The notes beneath the pieces were generated by a model. The model did not search any database. It was not told the DNA's origin and was given only the letters and a program-made list of their open reading frames with translations. This document shows positions 23,601-32,358 of a stretch of DNA of 64,000 nucleotides, in pieces. The DNA is taken from contig JAVTLE010000017.1 of assembly GCA_033439295.1 (NCBI GenBank), positions 558,001-622,000 of the forward strand, written 5' to 3'. The stretch is from Deuterostichococcus epilithicus. Lineage: Eukaryota > Chlorophyta > Trebouxiophyceae > Prasiolales > Stichococcaceae. Every line of letters begins with the position of its first letter. Within the stretch, counting starts at the first letter, position 1. The position numbers and the translations under genes are program-made.

Positions 23601-26600
23601 ATTGCCAACGCCTGCATGTTTCCTGTGCCAACCGGGCGCCAGCCTGGAGTGTCAGTTCTATAAGCACTTCGCTCGAAATGTGGAAACGAAAGTTGACATG
23701 CCGGCTTTGTCGTATGTGTCCTGTGTTCCTTCACGCGCAGTGGCGGCGGCCTCATACCTCTACCAGTGGGTGCCCAGCCTGGGGTGGGGCCGCGCCCGCC
23801 GCTCCGGCAGCGGCGGCGGCGGAAGTAGCAGCGCCGGCGACCTGCCACAGCTGCGCCGCCCGCTGAGCGTGCGCACGCAGCTGGGGCCCAAGGGCATCGC
23901 TAAGTGCGTCGCTCGATCTTTGCACTAGGCCCCGCTCGTCGGATCTGCTGGCGCCGCGGCACCCTCAAGGGCGTGCTGCATGATGCACGGCATGCAGCGG
24001 CACAGGCGCCCCATTGGGTAGGCTGGCCGTAGGCTGGCAGACAACCTGCAGCTGTTGCCTCAGCATTTGGAACCGCCTAGTGCAAACACATCCCAGGCTT
24101 GCACCCTGGGGGGGATATGTAACGACCTTTGCTTACCCTCTGCCGCCACTGACGCAATTCCAGGCGCACCGGGGACCTGCTGTCGCAAGTGTGGCTGCAG
24201 CGCGGCGCCGGCGTTGCCGGCGAGCCGGGTGCAGACTTTGCGGAGTATGCGTCCGGCACGCCGCCGGCCGGCAGCAGTCCTCGGGCAGCATCGCCGCCGC
24301 TGGGCGCGCCACCTCCGCCCCGGCCCTGGACGACGGCGCCCTGAGCCTGGACGGCGGCGGCGCCAGCCCACACGCCGGCGGCGCAGGCGGCGGCTGGGCA
24401 TCGGACGCGGTTGCCAACTCAGTGCCGCAGGCGGCCGGCCCTGACGCCTGGGCCTTCATGAGACCCGACGGTGGCGGCAGCGGCGGAGCCCGGCCGGCCG
24501 GCGGCAGCGCCGGACGGCGGCGACGCCCGCCTCGCGGGCCGCCGGCGGCGCATCGCCGTGGAGGCGCCCGCCTTTGACCCGGCGGCGCATGACGGCTTCG
24601 CCTCCGAGGACGAGTTCATGTCGGAGGACGAGCTGTTTATGTCCCCGCGCGACTTCCTGTCGCCGCTGCCCGGCGCGTCGCCGGTGGCCGGGGCAGCCCT
24701 GGGGTGCTCTCCGGTCTCGGCGCCCAGCCCCATGCACATGGGCTTCGACAGCGGCTCCGATGGCGAGGTGTGTGACTGGAATGTAGGGTATGCCCTCGAG
24801 AGTGCAGGATTTCGAGGGTCTACGATCTTGCTTGGGCGTTTCTGAGACGGGTCATGTGGAGGCCTGTCGCAGCGCAGAGGAGGATCCTGCTGCAGCAGGC
24901 GCCTGCTGCGTGGGACGGGCCGCAAGCGGCACAGCAGCAGGGCAGCTGACAGTGGAGGCGCAGCACGGCAGCCGTGGCAATTGACTGCTGTTCATGCTTC
25001 CGTGTTAGGGCGAGGAGGATGAGGAGGAGGATGACAGGGAGGCAGTGGCGAAGGAGCAGGCGGCAGCGGCAAAGGGAAAGCTATTGAGCATGCGGCTTAC
25101 ATTGCGGCTGATGAGTGCGCCATGTCTGCAGGGCGGGGAGGACATTGCTGAGGCGGTGCCAGTGGCGGAAGAGCAATTCACGATGGAGCAGAAACCCAGC
25201 GCGCCGCTTCCACCGACTGATGAGTGAACCTTGTCTGCAGGGGGGGGTGGAAGAGGAGGAGGACATTGCCGAGGCAGTCGCGGTGGCGGAGGAGCAGGTT
25301 GCGGCCGAAGAGGCCTTTGAGCGCGCCGCATCAAGCCGCCTGAGCAGCCTCGCGGGCGACTCGCCGCCCGGCTCTCCAGGTGCGAACGTGCACTCCACTG
25401 CCGATCCTCGGACTTTTGCATCTGGGCGCTCCTTTCGAAGCATGACTCGCGGCGCCCAGGCCCTTAAAAAAAGCACGGCTGGACTCTCCCCCGGGCCGAA
25501 GGCCTAAGGGGGGTGTCTGTGCTGCGCGAGCAAGCCCTCTGGGCGTTCGATGAGAGAATTCTTCCCTCTATTCTTCTGTCATTCTGTTGAACTTTGATCA
25601 CCTCCGCTCCTGCACTCCTGCGCTGGCCTGCTGCTGGTGTGGTGGTGGAACGCCAGAAGCGAAGGAATGCTGCATCGGTGGCTGCATACCAGATCTGCTA
25701 TTTTCTTGACCCTTGCATCGAGCGCGCCAGCAGGCTTACAGGCTTACACTCACGAAGCAATCTGCATCCAGCGGCCCTTGTCCACACTGCTGTCGCTACC
25801 GCGCTGATGTAGGGCGGGGCATGGACGCGGAGCCTGCTGCCGCGGACGGTCTGCCAGACACCGCCCGCGGCGCCGACATGCGGCGCACCTACCCGGCGGG
25901 GCGCATCCTGCACCTGGTGCCGGCGCGGCTCGCCTTCCCACACTTCCAGCCGCCGCAGGACTCAGGTGAGCTCCTATGAGGAGACAAGAAGAGGATGCGA
26001 GTACGCCAGTGCCCATGTGTCCGGCAGGGCACATCCTGCAACCGGTGCCTGCACGCCTCGGCCCTTCCCCCGCTTCCAGCTGCTCGACGCGCCAGGTGCG
26101 GATGCATATGTCCGGCCGCAGGCAGGCCTCTCTAACTTCCCGCTGCTGGCGTTCTGGGCGTTGTACTGGGCGCAGTGCCGTGGGCAGCTCCGAGGCGGCT
26201 GAGGATAGGACAGCTGCACTGGTGCAGAGGCCAGCGCTTTCGAAATCTCGCACGGCTCAAGATGCTGAACAATGCTTGACCATACAGTACCAGAAAGCTT
26301 GGCATTGCGAGCTTAGCTGCGAAGAGCAATTGCTGGGGAAAGTTTCGCCATTGTTGCAGTACGGCGCAGTTCGGAAGAATCATGTGTGAGGGGGCAAGCG
26401 CATCCCTCAGGCAGCTCCTCCCTCACACATTGGTTCGCATGGCCAGGTGCCAGTGACGACGGCAGCGGCGACGCATTGCAGTCCTCCTCGTCAGGCCTTG
26501 GCTCGGACGATGGCAGCGCCATCATGGTCGAGCACGACGGTGCGGCAGGCGGCGGCGGCGGCAATGGCAGCAGCGGCCGCGGCCGGCCGCTGCGCGGTGC

Positions 26601-27436
26601 CGCCCAGCATGCCGCGGCAGCACCTGCCCTGGGCAGCGCCCTGGTGGACGGCCGGTGGCAGCTACCGCCGCCGTCTGGGGCGGCGCCGAAACTAGAAGCT
26701 GCAGCGCCAGCGGCGGTTGCGTCGGTCGAGGCCGCGGCAGCTGCAGCGGCGGCGGCCGCCCCCGCCGCCGAGGCGCCGGCGCCCGGCGCCGCCTGGCCCG
26801 GCGCCGCAGCGGCGNCGGCGCCAGCGGCGCAGTCCTCGCCTCCCGAGGACACGCCGCCGCTGCTGGAGCGTGCCGCCGGGCAGACCGCTGCGGAGTTTGC
26901 CGACGAGGGCGAGCCGTACGTCCTGTTGGACGGCGTGCCCCACGAGGTCCGCTTTTCAGCCAGGGGATACCAAGTCCAGCTGCGGGTCCAAGTTGGACTC
27001 AGTATCCCCTGCACTCAGCCGCTCAGCTTGTCGATGGCGCCCCTGCGGCATTGCGCTGCAACACTTGCATGTCCACGACGAGGATGTGGGACACGTCCGG
27101 GGGGGTCGAGCGCTGGGTCGTGTTGCCACACGGGGCCTTCAGCTGCTCGGCTCTCGGCGCTCTGCACATGCGGACTCGTCGAATCTCAACTGCCAAAACT
27201 AGCGAACAGCTAATTCCTCCGATGCCGCACGGCGGCGGGCCACCTGCGGTCAAAGGTTATTAATAATATTGCTCCATGCTATGTGTTCACAGGTCTATGG
27301 CCGCATGCGCCTGTGCCGCACCATGGTGTCGGACCACTTCACCCCCGCCTACCTGCGCTCGATGCGCGCCGCCGCGGCTTCCTTCGAAGCCGGCTACGCC
27401 GATTTCGGGCCGCGCCGCGAGGCGGACTGCCGCTGA
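17611..27436 (+). CDS. sn1-specific diacylglycerol lipase (class 3, calmodulin-binding type)
   Basis: Membrane-associated lipase releasing a fatty acid from diacylglycerol. The exons I infer are 17611-17792, 18150-18318, 18606-18698, 18905-19033, 19637-19756, 20104-20207, 20389-20515, 20790-20808, 21056-21153, 21821-21918, 22249-22345, 22601-22879, 23217-23343, 23741-23903, 24164-24767 (internally unresolved), 25241-25379, 25813-25965, 26447-26946 and 27293-27436. The product is roughly 1,050-1,115 aa. Landmarks: N-terminal membrane segment (AAAGVAVAVYFYSRR), SETLG-like YGETLGTWRTADLL, nucleophile elbow GHSMGAG, then CIAIACPACMT, VINNTDMVPTMS, LRAEVTQSAWAVDF, AGRILHLVPARL, and the family tail RLCRTMVSDHFTPAYLR. 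Intron 1 has a GC donor, exon 8 is only 19 nt, and four regions carry degenerate exon copies. Between 24340 and 24470 the flanking frame contains two stops, so an intron or draft-sequence indel is likely. Confidence 0.85.
18505..18540 (+). repeat. Degenerate copy of DAG lipase exon 3 start
   Basis: GCTGGCGACACTGCGGCACT at 18511 matches GCTGGCGACGCTGCGGCACT in exon 3 (18611), 100 bp away, then diverges. It lies in the preceding intron. Confidence 0.75.
21595..21770 (+). repeat. Two degenerate copies of DAG lipase exon 10
   Basis: Segments near 21600-21650 (HRLSPATLGT) and 21705-21765 (GGKLPSVALR) resemble exon 10 (GGGLSSVALGT, about 21838-21875). Unit spacing is about 110-120 bp. The third and rightmost unit is the one whose splice phases fit the gene. 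Confidence 0.6.
23095..23190 (+). repeat. Upstream copy of DAG lipase exon 13
   Basis: Preceded by a CTGCAG acceptor, it reads GHDSTLGGSILTAVQAWG against GDDGTWGSVMAAFQAWG in exon 13 (23217-23343), and continues with NFLNPA against LLDPAG before a stop. It sits about 120 bp upstream in the same intron. Confidence 0.85.
23386..23470 (+). repeat. Downstream copy of DAG lipase exon 13
   Basis: Shows strong base similarity to the 3' half of exon 13, including CATCATGTCCTC and the GCGGCTCC end. It is about 125 bp downstream of the exon and interrupted in frame. With the upstream copy, exon 13 sits in a triplicated array. Confidence 0.85.
25010..25210 (+). repeat. Two upstream copies of DAG lipase exon 17 acidic segment
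   Basis: Acidic segments at 25013-25075 (EEDEEEDDREAVAKEQ) and 25133-25200 (GGEDIAEAVPVAEEQF) parallel the exon at 25241-25379 (EEEEDIAEAVAVAEEQ). The second copy and the real exon also share the preceding intron end (GATGAGTG...TGTCTGCAG). Which copies are retained in mature mRNA is uncertain because the first two are open in the same phase. Confidence 0.75.
26005..26100 (+). repeat. Degenerate copy of DAG lipase exon 18 end
   Basis: GGGCACATCCTGCAACCGGT at about 26026 matches GGGCGCATCCTGCACCTGGT at about 25900 in exon 18, and the similarity runs through CTTCCAGC and the end of the exon. It lies about 125 bp downstream, in the next intron. Confidence 0.8.
26962..27010. repeat. Imperfect intronic hairpin
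   Basis: AGGGGATACCAAGTCCA at 26962 and its near reverse complement TGGACTCAGTATCCCCT at 26994-27010 surround a 15-nt loop. It begins 15 nt inside the intron after the penultimate DAG lipase exon. Confidence 0.75.
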
Positions 27437-28751
27437 CGCGCGAGGCACGCTGCGGCGTCGTCCGCGGCCGGCTGCGCCAGCCCTGGGCACTGACGGCGCT
27501 GCCGGTCAGGCTGTGGCAAGGGGCTTGGGCTGCGGGACACGCGGCGCGGCAGGCTCCGAGGGGCAGCCCCCGCCGGCGCGGCCGCCGTGCCGCCGCGGTT
27601 TGATCCAGTGGTGGCTGTGCCGGGGCTTGCACAGCCGGGCAGCCAGCCGTGGGCTCCAGCTGAGGGGACGTGCCGCAGGTGGCTTCAGCGGTCCGCCTGG
27701 TGCTACGGCACTGCTATCTCCGGTGCCGCAGCAATTGTTAGGGCTTAGGTCGAGGACATTTAGACAGGTCAGCAGCTCGCAGGGATAGGTGGTGTGTGCT
27801 TCTTTCTGGCAGAAGTACACTCCGGCATAAGTAGTGATGTTTGTAGTTTTGGGAGTGATGTTTGTAGTGTTGGGAGTTCCGGCAGATGTACAGCTGTGTA
27901 GATCAGCAATGGTTCAGCCGGTGAGACACTGTGAGGTGCTGCAAGCATCCAGCAGATCTAGAAGAGTGCTGCGCCGCCGCAGAGCATCATCAGAAATCAG
28001 TGTGACTGCGAATATGTCTTGCGCTGTTGAAAACCTCTTTCGATGAATAAGCTTGCAAATGCCCTGCTGCAGCCATGAGCGATTCAAAACCGTTCATCAA
28101 TCCATCAACGGTAGAGCGCATGACCGCATGTCCTCGTCAGGTCCGGGATTTTGCGATCAGGGTTTAGCATTGTCGACGTCGACGCTGCGCGGAAGGTGGT
28201 GAGCATCGCCCGGGGTTGCCACCACTGTTGAAAATCCGAGCACTTGGACAACCAATCACTATCAACTTCTTTCTGGCAGCAGACAACCCGCGCGCTCATT
28301 CACAATGTCGATGACTATGATGAACGTCCGTGTGACGCCGTTCACAGGTGCGGCACGCTGTCTGCCGTTGTATCACGCTGTACTGTGACCAGAGACAATA
28401 GCGCGAGTATATTTATGATACGAGGACGGACTCACCCATCGGACGTCGGTCGAGTGCGCTTGCACCCGACGGTGGTCCGCACGCAGCTGTACTGGGCCAG
28501 CAGTTTAATTTCCCAATGCACCATCGATGCCCTCCTGTTTGACCCTCCGGCAAGAACGGCCCTTTGATGCATTCAAACGATCCCGAGCGAGCGACGAGTT
28601 TGCACTAGCGTTCACTGAACAATTTTCGCTGGTGCAGAAAATCGCACAGGCTGCAATTTGGAGCTTGCACCCTCACCTTTGGCTTGTGGTCGCACCCTGT
28701 GTCGCAGACAAGGACTGGATTTAAGTTGCAATTTTGCGTCTGCTGACAGCC
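27437..28751. other. Intergenic; no supported gene
   Basis: The 3' flank of the DAG lipase and 5' flank of the next gene. A short direct repeat (GTGATGTTTGTAGT) lies at 27834-27870. No coding exon could be supported, although an extra 5' exon of the 28752 gene may lie here. Confidence 0.4.
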
Positions 28752-29519
28752 ATGTGTTTCGCTGCTGCTGCAGGCGCGCAGCTCCGCACACAGCGGCCGG
28801 CGGCGCGCCGCCCGGCACGCAACGTCATCCGTGCGTCCGAGGGCCAGAAGGGCGCCAAGCGGCAGGGCAGCGAGTCCACCATGGGCGAGAACAAGCAGGC
28901 GCAGCAGAACGTGGAGAACATGGCGGCGCCCGACGGCGACCGCGCGCTCAGCGGTGAGCTCCAACTTTCTTTGTTCTGCGCTTTCACGACGTCCTACCTG
29001 CTGCAGCCTGCAGCGCTGCGAAGTCTCAATCTGCTCACTGTTGTCAGTGGTTATTACATGCCGCGGCCGTCACAGGTGGTTACACGTGCGTCTGTCTGGG
29101 ATGGTTGCAGCACAGACCCTTGCCTGGCACGCGTTGGCAAATTGTTCGAGGACGTGGTTCCGTCAAAATATCACAAGCTGTTATGTTCAACCGCTTACAC
29201 TTTGCACCTCAGACCCGTCAGCGTGAACATTAGGTTCGCTCCCGTGCTGGCTCAGCCCCTCTGCTGTGCCCGCCGCCTACCCATCTGGTGACCGTCGGTT
29301 CTTATCTGATCCGACGTCGCTGACCAGATCACCGGCTGCTTGGACTGTGCAGGCGAGAAGGCGCAGCGTGGCGGCGAGTCGACGGCGGGCCCGGGCGACT
29401 ATGACCCGCCCCACCCGGAGGGTGCCAAGGGGGCGGAGAAGACCACCCCGGCTGGCCAGGAGTCCAGCTCGGGCGTTGCCCAGGACGGAAAGTCCGACGC
29501 CGCCAAGGGCACCTTCTGA
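28752..29519 (+). CDS. Small hydrophilic protein, probable transit peptide
   Basis: Two exons, 28752-28953 and 29353-29519, join in phase 1 to give 122 aa. The N-terminus (MCFAAAAGAQLRTQRPAARR...) is Ala/Arg-rich and resembles a plastid or mitochondrial transit peptide. The remainder is strongly hydrophilic and rich in Gly, Glu, Gln, Lys and Ser (GDYDPPHPEGAKGAEK), resembling LEA-like disordered stress proteins. I do not recognise the family. A CAG acceptor lies inside the first codons, so the true start may be on an upstream exon and the mature part may begin at 28774. Confidence 0.6.
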
Positions 29520-29642
29520 TTCAGCCCCGCACAAGAAGGCGTTGTTGTTGGTCACGACGCACAAATCGTTTGAGCTGCCGCTCATGCCTGCTACAATAAG
29601 CGGGATTGTGGATGATGGGGAGCACTTTCGATCTGTGTGTGG

Positions 29643-30209
29643 ATGAGTTTGAGGGAGGAGAGACGCACATTGCGATTTTTGGCGCAGCAGGCTGTCCATG
29701 TTCAGCTCAGATTGTCGGGTCATTCATTGGGAATGATGACGACCGAACAGTTCATGGTTCTTTCAGAGTATGAGAAGATGAATGTAAGCATTGATATATC
29801 ACACAGCACACCCATACTTGCAGAAACAAACAGGCTCGACTACAACGGCCTGACCAAAGTTTCGCCGCTACCCTGCCTGGGCCGCTTGACGTCCTTGGAC
29901 ATGGGAGGCAATGCAGATGCGAAGCTGCTGCCGACGCTCAGCTGCATGGTGCAGCTGCGGCACCTGGTCCTGAGCGGCGCTGACAGCCTTGAGCTTGAGT
30001 GCAATGACGCCACATTGTTGTCGCTCCTATCCCGCCTGAAGACGATCAGCCTCCTGGAGACATCTAGCCTGAGCCCTTGCCAGCGGGCGGTTGTGCAGCA
30101 CCTTCAAGGGGCGGTCCCTAACAACATGTGGGCATTCGATGCTGAGACCCGTATGAGACTGGGCATTTGTAAAGACTTCACCGACTTCATGTTTGCATAT
30201 CTGCGCTGA
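29643..30209 (+). CDS. Single-exon LRR-like protein
   Basis: An open frame of 188 aa with two to three recognisable leucine-rich units (LGRLTSLDMGGN, MVQLRHLVLSGAD, LSRLKTISLLETSSL). They resemble the C-terminal LRR exon of the F-box/LRR gene at 7192-9623, which is also intronless. The start could instead be 29733 (MMTTEQF). No F-box is present. It may be a truncated member of the same family. It is convergent with H2B, whose 3' stem-loop starts 78 bp beyond the stop. Confidence 0.55.
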   Translation: MSLREERRTLRFLAQQAVHVQLRLSGHSLGMMTTEQFMVLSEYEKMNVSIDISHSTPILAETNRLDYNGLTKVSPLPCLGRLTSLDMGGNADAKLLPTLSCMVQLRHLVLSGADSLELECNDATLLSLLSRLKTISLLETSSLSPCQRAVVQHLQGAVPNNMWAFDAETRMRLGICKDFTDFMFAYLR

Positions 30210-30287
30210 TGCCTGGGGTCGAGGATGCGGATGAACAAGTGGCAATTTCAGCAAAGAGTTTGAGAGGGAGCGCCCGGTGTCAGTAGG

Positions 30288-30305
30288 TGGTGTTTAAAAA
30301 CACCA
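30288..30305 (-). terminator. Histone 3' stem-loop (H2B)
   Basis: Palindrome TGGTGTT-TTTA-AACACCA on the minus strand, about 50 nt after the H2B stop. It matches in form the replication-dependent histone mRNA 3' end of volvocine algae and animals, and recurs after the other three histone genes here. Confidence 0.92.
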
Positions 30306-30354
30306 GTGGGTGGAAAGGCTGCGAGCGACCGCTCAGGATTCAGCGACCGCTTGT

Positions 30355-30908
30355 TCAAGCGGAGGTGAACTTGGTGACGGCCTTAGTGCCCTCGGACACG
30401 GCGTGCTTCGCCAGCTCGCCGGGCAGGATGAGGCGCACTGCGGTCTGGATCTCGCGCGACGTCACCGTCGGCTTCTTGGAGTAGCGCGCCAGCTTGGCCG
30501 CCTCCGTCGCGATCTTCTCAAACTGGTCCTGGATGAACGAGTTGAGGATGGAGATGGCCTTGGAGCTGATGCCCGTGTCCGGGTGCACCTGCTTCAGCAC
30601 CTGCGGTGAAAGCAGAGGCATGATGTCAGGACAGGTTGCTGTCCGCAGCAGGTTCGGGCCGGTCGCTGCAGTGCTCTTCCGTTAGGCACACCAGAATACA
30701 CACTGTAGCGGACTGCCGCCGCCACACTCTGCAACCAAATGCGCTGCAGTTCGACGAACTGATACATTGCTAATTCCAGGACACCCACCTTGTAGATGTA
30801 GATCTTCCACGACTCCACGGACTTCTTCTTGCCCTTCTTGGAGCCCTTGCCCTTGGGCGCCACCGCCTTGGCGGCGGCAGGCTTTTTCTCCGATGTTTTG
30901 GGAGCCAT
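30355..30908 (-). CDS. H2B: Histone H2B
   Basis: Core nucleosome histone of 121 aa from two exons, 30908-30789 and 30600-30355. The Lys-rich tail ([20 protein letters not shown]) is followed by the histone fold: [40 protein letters not shown] and the C-terminal [16 protein letters not shown]. The intron falls after IYIYK. It is divergent from H2A across a shared 502-bp promoter. A 3' stem-loop replaces an obvious polyadenylation signal, which indicates S-phase regulated expression. Confidence 0.98.
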
Positions 30909-31410
30909 TTTCGTCCTGCAGCACAGCCCAGAAGCATATCAGCGAGGGCCAAGCTGTCACAGCTGATGTTGCGCTGGCCCTTGAGCATCCGTTGCACCAG
31001 CGCATCCGAAGGTCCCGGGAAGTTTGACATCGCTGCCTTGCAGGGCCAGCAGGAATGCAAGGCAGCGCGACGCCACGTGACCTCACCTGCTGGGATGGGC
31101 AGAGAGGCAGAGAGGTAGCCGGAGGCGTAATGGAGCTGGTTGGAGAGATTGGAAAAGAGTAAGTGTCAAGCTGAGCCGACGCGGGCGTTCAAGTCGAGTT
31201 CGACAAGGGAACCTCGACTCTAAGGACACGTTCTACTTCCGGAACGGTCGGCCAGAATTCTGCAAAATTCCCGTCATTTGAGGAACCTACATCTATACCT
31301 TCCAATACAAAGACTTCGCTCGCAGCACTCCTTCGGCACTTGCACTCTTTCCTCCTGCCTGCTGCCTCCTCCAGCCTCCGCAGCTCTCTTACCTTACCGC
31401 ACAAGCAACC
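30909..31410. promoter_or_regulatory. Bidirectional H2B/H2A promoter
   Basis: 502 bp between the two divergent start codons. Shared control of H2A and H2B is inferred from the arrangement. I could not identify a conserved element with certainty. Confidence 0.6.
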
Positions 31411-32113
31411 ATGTCGGGCCGCGGCAAGGGAAAGACCGCCAAGAAGTCGGTCAGCCAGAGCTCCAAGGCCGGCCTGCAGTTCCCCGTCGGCCGTGTCGCG
31501 CGGTGCGTCGATGCTCTCAATTTCATTGCTGTGTCTGTAAGCGCGTTTTGCGCCGAGTGGCTGTCTGGTCGTTGGTGCACAAGCTCGCTCTGCGGAAGGC
31601 GCGGGCTGTCTGCAGCGCAAGACAGCAGCAAGCGTTGAATGCTAAACCAAGCCATTCTCATGACTGCAGGTACCTGAAGAAAGGCAAGTACGCCACCCGT
31701 GTCGGTGCCGGCGCCCCTGTTTACCTGGCCGCCGTGCTGGAGTACCTCGCCGGTAAGTTCGCGCACAGCCTGTTGTGTTTGGACTTGCATCGTCCTGCAA
31801 AGCCGGCTGTGAGGTATGCACGTTACGTGGATATATCCGAGCTGCTCTTGCGCGCCCCTTTAGCATCAAATGTCGACATGCTGACATTCTGTCATATTCC
31901 AATCCTGCAGCTGAGGTGCTGGAGCTGGCCGGCAACGCTGCCCGCGACAACAAGAAGACCCGCATTGTGCCGCGCCACATCCAGCTGGCGGTGCGCAACG
32001 ACGAGGAGCTGTCCAAGCTGCTCGGCAGCGTGACCATCGCCGCCGGTGGCGTGCTGCCTAACATCCACAGCGTGCTGCTGCCCAAGAAGTCCGCCAAGAA
32101 GGAGGTCGCTTGA
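31411..32113 (+). CDS. H2A: Histone H2A
   Basis: Core histone of 125 aa from three exons, 31411-31502, 31670-31752 and 31911-32113. Typical blocks: [40 protein letters not shown], the acidic-patch [36 protein letters not shown] and a tail ending KKSAKKEVA. No SQE/D-phi motif is present, so this is not H2A.X. Two introns are unusual for a replication-type histone. The stem-loop lies 32 nt after the stop. Confidence 0.98.
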
Positions 32114-32144
32114 AGCGCTGCGCTCCGCTGAGCCCTTCACCCAA

Positions 32145-32162
32145 TGGTGTCTTTAGACACCA
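32145..32162 (+). terminator. Histone 3' stem-loop (H2A)
   Basis: TGGTGTCTTTAGACACCA, a perfect palindrome 32 nt after the H2A stop. It has the same architecture as the loops after H2B, H3 and H4, with a compensatory stem change. Confidence 0.92.
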
Positions 32163-32358
32163 CCAGTCCACCGGCACGCTCCTGAAAGCCTTTTCACTCT
32201 CCTCTCAGAAAGCAAAAGTGTCGAAAGCAAGACAGCCGCTGCCACCCATCGCGCGGTGCATGCTCGCACACCTCCCTCAGCAGGACATGACAACGACCAA
32301 CCCCAAGAGCAGCCCGAATTTCCGCCTGCCACTTGACGCCGGCCTCTTCCAGCTCCCC

